From Phoronis pallida (taxonomy: Eukaryota > Phoronida > Phoronidae): DNA of 10,316 bases. Position numbers and translations under genes: made by a program. This document shows, in pieces, positions 7,901 through 10,316 of the stretch; within the stretch, counting starts at the first letter, position 1; each line of letters starts with the position of its first letter. Below the pieces are notes generated by a model. It was not told the DNA's origin. It saw nothing but the letters and a program-made list of their open reading frames with translations, and searched no databases. Location of the stretch: assembly GCA_028565715.1 (NCBI GenBank), contig JAOXYC010243345.1, forward strand, positions 1 to 10,316, given 5' to 3'.

Positions 7901-9431
7901 TTTGGTTTTCAATGTTTGTTTTATTAATTTATGAATTTATTTGACTGTATCATCGTCACTTATTTAATTAACTTTATAGAATAGAAAATTAGATTTTCAA
8001 CTTTTTTACAGTCACTATTATAATATTTTTTAGTTTTCTTTTAGTTCTTTTACTACGTTTTTTATCTTGTTCCAAAAACATCAATTTCACAATTTCATTA
8101 ACTTATTTCTAGGTATTGAGAAATCTATATCCCTCTATTCTCTGATTGTCACATCTTTCTTTCTAAGGAAGAATTCTGAGACATGTAACTTTCCAACTCT
8201 TGTATCTCTTTGTCTTAAAGGAAATGACTTTTCCCTATCTAAAAAGATATCAACTCACTTTATATAGTCACTATGGTATTCTTTCCCTGCCACTAGTTTA
8301 TATGTTCACCGACACTGTTCTAACATTTTAAATCAGGAGTGTTATCTAACCTACAAATATCACTGAATAATATTTCGTTTTCAGGGACTGTGGATTGCTC
8401 ATCCAAGGTATTGAGCCCGGAGGGCGGATACAGCGAGATGGGCGCTTCCACCCGCTAGACAGAATTATTGAGATTAATGGACAAAGTTTGATGGATGTAA
8501 ATTTTAACCTGTAAGCAGTCTGAAAATGTGCACAATTACTGCTGCCTTTGCTCAGAGTGAAATGATTTTGTTTGTGTTTTTAAAATTGAAATTCTAAATA
8601 CTCGGGACTTATTGCAGTTTGACTGAATTTGTGAGTAAAATGTTACTGAACAGACAAAAATTGCGTTCACTCAAATATTAGAATTGACAAAATACTATGT
8701 TTTGTTTAAAGTATTATAGCACATATAAACAATTGAGCTAATGCCTGAACAAAGTCATATTATTTCAAAAGAGCAAATCCTTTTTTGAAATTTGGAAAAT
8801 TGACATTATTCTGTGAAATTGGCCCTATGGATAAACATAATAATTAATAAGATGGCCTGAAAGTAATCTCTGTTTGTGAATTTTTTTTTACTCAATGTTT
8901 TGAAATGGATAATTCTTTGCTTTTCTCAAATCACAGAGTTGTTGTGGCTTTTCACAGAATAAAACTAAAGATTTTCTTTCCTTTAAACACATTTCTTCAC
9001 AGTGTGATTAACTTTTGTACTATGTATACTGTAGATGATGTTGTTACTGTGCCTTTTGCTATTCAAATTTTTTAATTAATAATTACACCATTTTAATTTA
9101 ATTCATTTTTGTGTCAATTGTGAAAAGAACATAAACTTTTTTGCATGGAAATTATTTAGTTTTCGATCAAGTGATTTCAAGTTATTAATAGCTGGAATAC
9201 CATCAACATCTGTAGTTTTACAATTCAAAGTTCATAGCGTTTTCAACACTTTTCATAATTACTTGTTTCTCCCCGCTCAGTGCTCAGGAAATATTCCGAG
9301 ACGCCCTACAAGCTGACCAACTGTCTCTAAAGGTCGTCAAGTGTCAGACCAGTCCAACCTCCACCCAACCTCCAAGTAAAAAACCACCTCCAACTCTTCC
9401 AAAGCCTTCAATGCAGAAACTTGACAACAAG
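1786..9431 (+). CDS. PARD3: Par-3 / Bazooka cell-polarity scaffold, internal part of gene (six exons)
   Basis: Joining 1786-1981, 6326-6498, 7177-7350, 7531-7691, 8385-8510 and 9281-9431 gives 981 bp, 327 codons with no stop, starting and ending in phase 0. All introns are GT-AG and the phases (1, 0, 0, 2, 2) agree on both sides of every junction. Par-3 is the cortical scaffold of the Par-3/Par-6/aPKC complex that sets apical-basal and anterior-posterior polarity in animal cells. Recognised blocks in order are the end of the N-terminal oligomerisation domain (residues 1-8), GGDGTSASS (16-24), the RRGSEP phospho-site (75-80), a linker with F-x-R-x-x-RDS and MYNWL (148-169), REPVG (185-189), PDZ1 (about 210-297) and a proline-rich linker (302-319). 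The same order occurs in vertebrate PARD3. The start codon, PDZ2, PDZ3 and the aPKC-binding region are outside the window. I cannot separate PARD3 from a PARD3B-like paralogue, although most invertebrates have a single gene. Confidence 0.93.
2827..2905 (+). mobile_element. Probable tRNA-derived SINE head, decayed
   Basis: TGGCTCAGTGG at 2829-2839 matches the RNA polymerase III A-box consensus TRGCNNAGYGG. A GGTTGAGGCGG stretch at 2865-2875 sits at the right distance for a B box (GGTTCGANTCC) but is degenerate, as if C were lost and the end mutated. The intervening TTTCTGGATTCCGGAG fits the anticodon-arm portion of many tRNA-derived SINEs. No A-rich or ATT-rich tail is obvious downstream, so the element is old or truncated. 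A complete tRNA gene is unlikely, since no cloverleaf with paired acceptor arms can be drawn. Confidence 0.45.
3707..3844 (+). other. Candidate cassette exon in intron 1 (unproven)
   Basis: An open frame lies between AG at 3705-3706 (or 3717-3718) and a GTAGGT donor at 3845, the same donor hexamer as exon A. The exon would be 138 bp, phase 1 at both ends, so it could be inserted between exons A and B without breaking the frame. It would encode about 46 residues, including SVSLSDLLETYYTVV, SPGNVGIF and a basic RRIKRMLNGKG stretch. The frame also has an ATG at 3697. The segment is less AT-rich than the surrounding intron. Against it, the polypyrimidine tract is weak, another frame is open over the same bases, and I recognise no homologous Par-3 segment. 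Confidence 0.25.
4498..4742. repeat. Direct repeat, copy 1
   Basis: This roughly 245-bp segment reappears in the same orientation at about 4945-5195. Shared landmarks in the same order are GGCCTTTTTGTTTGTTTCAA, GTAATTAACTTG, GAATAGATAC, TAATCTGGTA, GTGGTTGAGAATAATAAATT, ATCAAAAATAATTTAACATG and AAATTGCTGCAT. By eye the copies agree over most of their length, with small indels, so the duplication is not recent. No coding potential is seen. Confidence 0.85.
4744..4944 (+). mobile_element. 3' tail of a SINE or non-LTR retrotransposon
   Basis: This roughly 200-bp insert contains CCACCCAGGTGAAGAAATGG (4751-4770) and GTACCAGG, then GTAAAGCGCTTTGAA (4892-4906, with palindrome AAAGCGCTTT), AAGCGCTATATAAG (4911-4924) and a terminal (ATT)n run (4932-4944). 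Such tails are widespread in marine invertebrate and fish SINEs and their partner LINEs. There is no A/B box upstream, so it is probably 5'-truncated. It lies exactly between the two direct repeats. No clear target-site duplication is visible beyond ATGT at both edges. The family name is left open. Confidence 0.7.
4945..5195. repeat. Direct repeat, copy 2
   Basis: Second copy of 4498-4742, offset by 447 bp at its start. It begins directly after the (ATT)n end of the retroposon tail and ends at AAAATTGCTGCAT. Compared with copy 1 it has lost about 7 bases near 5000 and gained about 10 near 5110. Confidence 0.85.
5376..5387. repeat. 12-bp perfect palindrome CCACAATTGTGG
   Basis: The palindrome extends to 16 of 18 bases over 5373-5390 and lies just downstream of a TGATGTCA word at 5360-5367. 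It is intronic; a protein-binding role is possible but unsupported. Confidence 0.4.
5537..5609. repeat. Nested inverted repeat (two-step stem)
   Basis: CTTGTCC (5537-5543) pairs with GGACAAG (5603-5609), and inside it GTTTTGTC (5551-5558) pairs with GACAAAAC (5585-5592), leaving a 26-base loop. Both stems are perfect, with a 7- to 10-base internal loop between them. This may be a foldback remnant or a chance structure. Confidence 0.45.
5865..5911. repeat. Short tandem units with ATCTGGG core
   Basis: TATCTGGGCGTTGAAG is followed at once by TATCTGGGTATTGAA, and then by a third ATCTGGG. These are two to three diverged units of about 16-20 bp: a minor minisatellite-like stretch in intron 1. Confidence 0.45.
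6326..6498 (+). CDS. PARD3: Par-3 exon B: Par-1/MARK phosphorylation and 14-3-3 site
   Basis: The exon is 173 bp, with acceptor TTACAG and donor AAAG|GTAATG. It starts in phase 1 and ends in phase 0, encoding the end of codon 66 and residues 67-123. It begins SSLTVLQVRRGSEPSL, aligned with the vertebrate PARD3 stretch around VRRSSDPAL and its Bazooka counterpart. In those proteins the serine two residues before the proline is phosphorylated by Par-1/MARK kinases and then bound by 14-3-3, which keeps Par-3 off the lateral or basal cortex. Here that serine is residue 78 (codon 6361-6363). The rest is rich in Ser, Pro, Lys and Gln, is probably disordered, and is poorly conserved. An acceptor-like AG at 6339-6340 would break the frame. 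Confidence 0.92.
6499..7176 (+). other. Intron 2 (678 bp, phase 0)
   Basis: GTAATG to TTCTTCCAG. The interval 6550-6900 is less AT-rich than the neighbouring introns and has overlapping open frames on both strands (for example 6707-6973 forward and 6682-6882 reverse). Neither translation resembles a known protein, and no phase-compatible exon is evident. It may be decayed repeat. Confidence 0.85.
7177..7350 (+). CDS. PARD3: Par-3 exon C: linker with RDS...MYNWL block
   Basis: The exon is 174 bp, exactly 58 codons (residues 124-181), phase 0 at both ends. Acceptor is TTCTTCCAG and donor GAG|GTATTT. The protein segment is an acidic and basic linker: DADEDGAFSRLGRDS (141-155), then HRSLTGSNMYNWLQAQAK (157-174). 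This matches the spacing and character of the vertebrate linker before PDZ1, where an F-x-R-D-x-x-R-S-S-L stretch is followed by M-x-x-x-W-L. Ser155 and Ser159 lie in basic contexts and could be kinase targets; that is inference. As the only exon in the window with equal phases at both ends, it could be skipped without breaking the frame. Confidence 0.92.
7351..7530 (+). other. Intron 3 (180 bp, phase 0)
   Basis: GTATTT to TTTAATGCAG. It is the shortest intron of the set and AT-rich, with a run of A near 7400 and no other feature seen. Confidence 0.88.
7531..7691 (+). CDS. PARD3: Par-3 exon D: REPVG linker and first half of PDZ1
   Basis: The exon is 161 bp, phase 0 to phase 2, encoding residues 182-234 plus two bases of Arg235. 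Acceptor is ATGCAG and donor AAG|GTTTGT, a weaker donor. NRREPVGGSGL at the start parallels the vertebrate R-x-EPVG stretch before PDZ1. The lysine/glutamate-rich linker (196-207) leads into PDZ1 at about residue 210: VWALTLKN (beta-A/B entry), then GPLGIHVVP (220-228), the carboxylate-binding loop in the PLGI form typical of Par-3 PDZ1 rather than the GLGF of many PDZ domains. The first codon is ATG, but this is an internal methionine, since the frame continues from exon C. Confidence 0.94.
7692..8384 (+). other. Intron 4 (693 bp, phase 2)
   Basis: GTTTGT to CGTTTTCAG. It is strongly T-rich, especially 7900-8110. An open frame at 8067-8267 is low-complexity, has no recognisable product, and is treated as chance. 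No repeats or exons were identified. Confidence 0.87.
8385..8510 (+). CDS. PARD3: Par-3 exon E: core of PDZ1
   Basis: The exon is 126 bp, phase 2 at both ends (it completes Arg235 and contributes two bases to Leu277). Acceptor is TTTTCAG and donor CT|GTAAGC. It encodes DCGLLIQGIEPGGRIQRDGR (236-255), then FHPLDRIIEINGQSLMDVNF (256-275), a textbook PDZ core: the beta-C strand, the glycine-rich turn, the basic-glycine turn (RDGR), and the D-x-I-x-x-I-NG-x-S/D-L block before helix alpha-B. In Par-3, PDZ1 has been reported to bind junctional adhesion molecules and Par-6. Which ligand is used here cannot be read from the sequence. Confidence 0.95.
8511..9280 (+). other. Intron 5 (770 bp, phase 2)
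   Basis: GTAAGC to CTCCCCGCTCAG, both strong sites. The interior is uniformly AT-rich, with runs such as the TTAATTAATAATT tract near 9070, and shows no exon, RNA or repeat I can name. Confidence 0.88.
9281..9431 (+). CDS. PARD3: Par-3 exon F: end of PDZ1 and proline-rich linker
   Basis: The exon is 151 bp. It completes Leu277 and encodes residues 278-327, ending in phase 0 at donor AAG|GTAAGG. AQEIFRDALQ (278-287) is the alpha-B helix, which lines the ligand groove, and LSLKVVK (291-297) is the final strand of PDZ1; the A-Q-x-x-F-R-x-A pattern is shared with vertebrate Par-3 PDZ1. After the domain the protein becomes Pro/Ser/Lys-rich (SPTSTQPPSKK, then PPPTLPKP), with one class I SH3-type motif K-P-P-P-T-L-P at 311-317. 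The linker then continues to PDZ2 in exons beyond the window. Confidence 0.94.
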
Positions 9432-9722
9432 GTAAGGGTTTGTAATCTTGGCAGGCAACCATGTTGTCACATCATAGGTGACCTTACTTCCTCATTAAAT
9501 GAAAACTTTTTTGGCTCTTCTGGGGAAGAAAACAAAATTAAGAAAATGTTTCTTTTATTGAAGAAATCTTGTCACTTATGATGTGACCATTTAAACATTC
9601 AATTATATATAATCACACTTTGCAACCGATTTATTATTAGGCATTAATAAAACGTACAGTTTTCTTTACATGCACTCAATCACTGGATGAGTATTGAATA
9701 TGGCAACCGCATTTTATTACCC

Positions 9723-9941
9723 AGCTATGGAAATTTTGCCCTTATACCATAACATTTGCCCTTAACATGTAGTCAAAAATCGGTGATAGTGGCATGTGCT
9801 TGGCGCATATTGCTGTGATGAACTGCGTTTTTAATTAAAAATTGTGTGTCTCGCTGAATAAGTAAACGCAGACATACAATTCAAGTAAAAATGGCTAATA
9901 ACACCGTCTCGGGGATGAACTTTTAATAAATTTCCATAGCT
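9723..9941. repeat. 220-bp segment bounded by perfect 14-bp inverted repeats
   Basis: AGCTATGGAAATTT at 9723-9736 is the exact reverse complement of 9928-9941. The interior carries a direct repeat of TTTGCCCTTA (about 9735 and 9767). Size and terminal repeats fit a small non-autonomous DNA transposon, but no target-site duplication is clear and the pair could be fortuitous. Confidence 0.4.
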
Positions 9942-9959
9942 TGGCAAATTAGTCCTCAG

Positions 9960-10051
9960 GCAGTGATACCAGATGCCAGCCTGAAGCCTGCGGCCTTGGG
10001 ATGGTGTCACTGGCCTCGGACTGATATCTCGCTTGATATAAAATGCACCAG
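9960..10051 (+). other. Candidate next Par-3 exon (unproven)
   Basis: A TCCTCAG acceptor (AG at 9958-9959) and a consensus CAG|GTAAGA donor (GT at 10052) bound 92 bp. In the phase left by exon F (phase 0) they are open for 30 codons plus two bases; the other two frames contain stops. The segment is clearly more GC-rich than the introns. The predicted peptide (AVIPDASLKPAALGW..., then TDISLDIKCT) matches no Par-3 linker I recognise. The segment also has an internal imperfect inverted repeat (CAGTGATACCA near 9961 against TGGTGTCACTG near 10001), so a repeat fragment is a real alternative. Confidence 0.25.
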
Positions 10052-10316
10052 GTAAGAAGCTCTATGGATAGTATTCCTTGTTGGCAAAAGAAAAGTTGCC
10101 TTCGGCATTGATTAATCAAACATTCTTCAGCTAAAACTTTTTATGAACGGATGTCCATGACTTGACCGTGACACACCCCAAACATTCAGCCTTGAACACA
10201 GTGGCGTATCTGTACAGATTGCAAAACCGAATGTTGCCTCTATAACAACCAATTTCTGTACGCGCTGTGTGTAAATTGATTGGGAGTACAGTTTTGGGTT
10301 CTTTTTGTTTCGTACA

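Larger units (their letters stand above)
9432..10316 (+). other. Start of intron 6, to window end
   Basis: Opens GTAAGG after exon F. The sequence is AT-rich to about 9950, then more GC-rich. It contains the inverted repeat 9723-9736/9928-9941 and a phase-compatible open segment at 9960-10051 described separately. Bases 10060-10316 show no recognisable feature. Confidence 0.75.

Noticed and set aside
8067-8267. 66-codon open frame in intron 4
   Set aside because: It is a low-complexity, T-rich, Leu/Phe/Ser-rich translation typical of chance frames in AT-rich intron.
1-10316. A bacterial, phage or CRISPR-type system
   Set aside because: The six-exon structure with GT-AG introns and an animal-specific polarity gene shows metazoan DNA. 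No regularly spaced identical repeats are present.

Overview
This is animal nuclear DNA. It is AT-rich and intron-dominated, has no bacterial-type gene packing, and carries one multi-exon gene on the + strand. Six internal exons assemble into one uninterrupted 327-codon reading frame (981 bp), with GT-AG introns and matching phases at all five junctions. The product is the polarity scaffold Par-3 (PARD3 in vertebrates, Bazooka in fly). The fragment runs from the last strand of the N-terminal oligomerisation domain, through the linker with the Par-1/14-3-3 site, through the complete first PDZ domain, into the linker before PDZ2. The wording of PDZ1 (GIEPGGRI...RDGR) looks more like invertebrate Bazooka than vertebrate PARD3. 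An intronic retroposon tail (GTAAAGCGC, GCGCTATATAA, then ATT repeats) is of a kind common in marine invertebrates. I infer a non-vertebrate animal, perhaps a mollusc or other lophotrochozoan; this is not proven.

Layout. Bases 1-1785 are upstream intron or flank with no recognisable exon, and hold inverted-repeat debris (1-76, 709-830, 1249-1366). Exon A is 1786-1981. A 4.3-kb intron (1982-6325) follows. It contains a tRNA-like SINE head (about 2827-2905), a pair of diverged 245-250 bp direct repeats flanking a SINE/LINE 3' tail (4498-5195), several palindromes, and a phase-compatible open segment that could be a cassette exon (3707-3844). Exons B (6326-6498), C (7177-7350), D (7531-7691), E (8385-8510) and F (9281-9431) are separated by introns of 180-770 bp. 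The last 885 bp are intron, with an inverted-repeat pair and a second candidate exon (9960-10051) whose frame fits exon F.

The 5' exons encoding the start and most of the N-terminal domain, and the 3' exons for PDZ2, PDZ3 and the aPKC-binding region, lie outside the window. I see no tRNA or rRNA gene, no CRISPR array and no second convincing protein-coding gene. Nothing here amounts to an undescribed system; the points of interest are two candidate alternative exons, the conserved phospho-site, a possible lineage-specific SH3 motif and the nested repeat structure.
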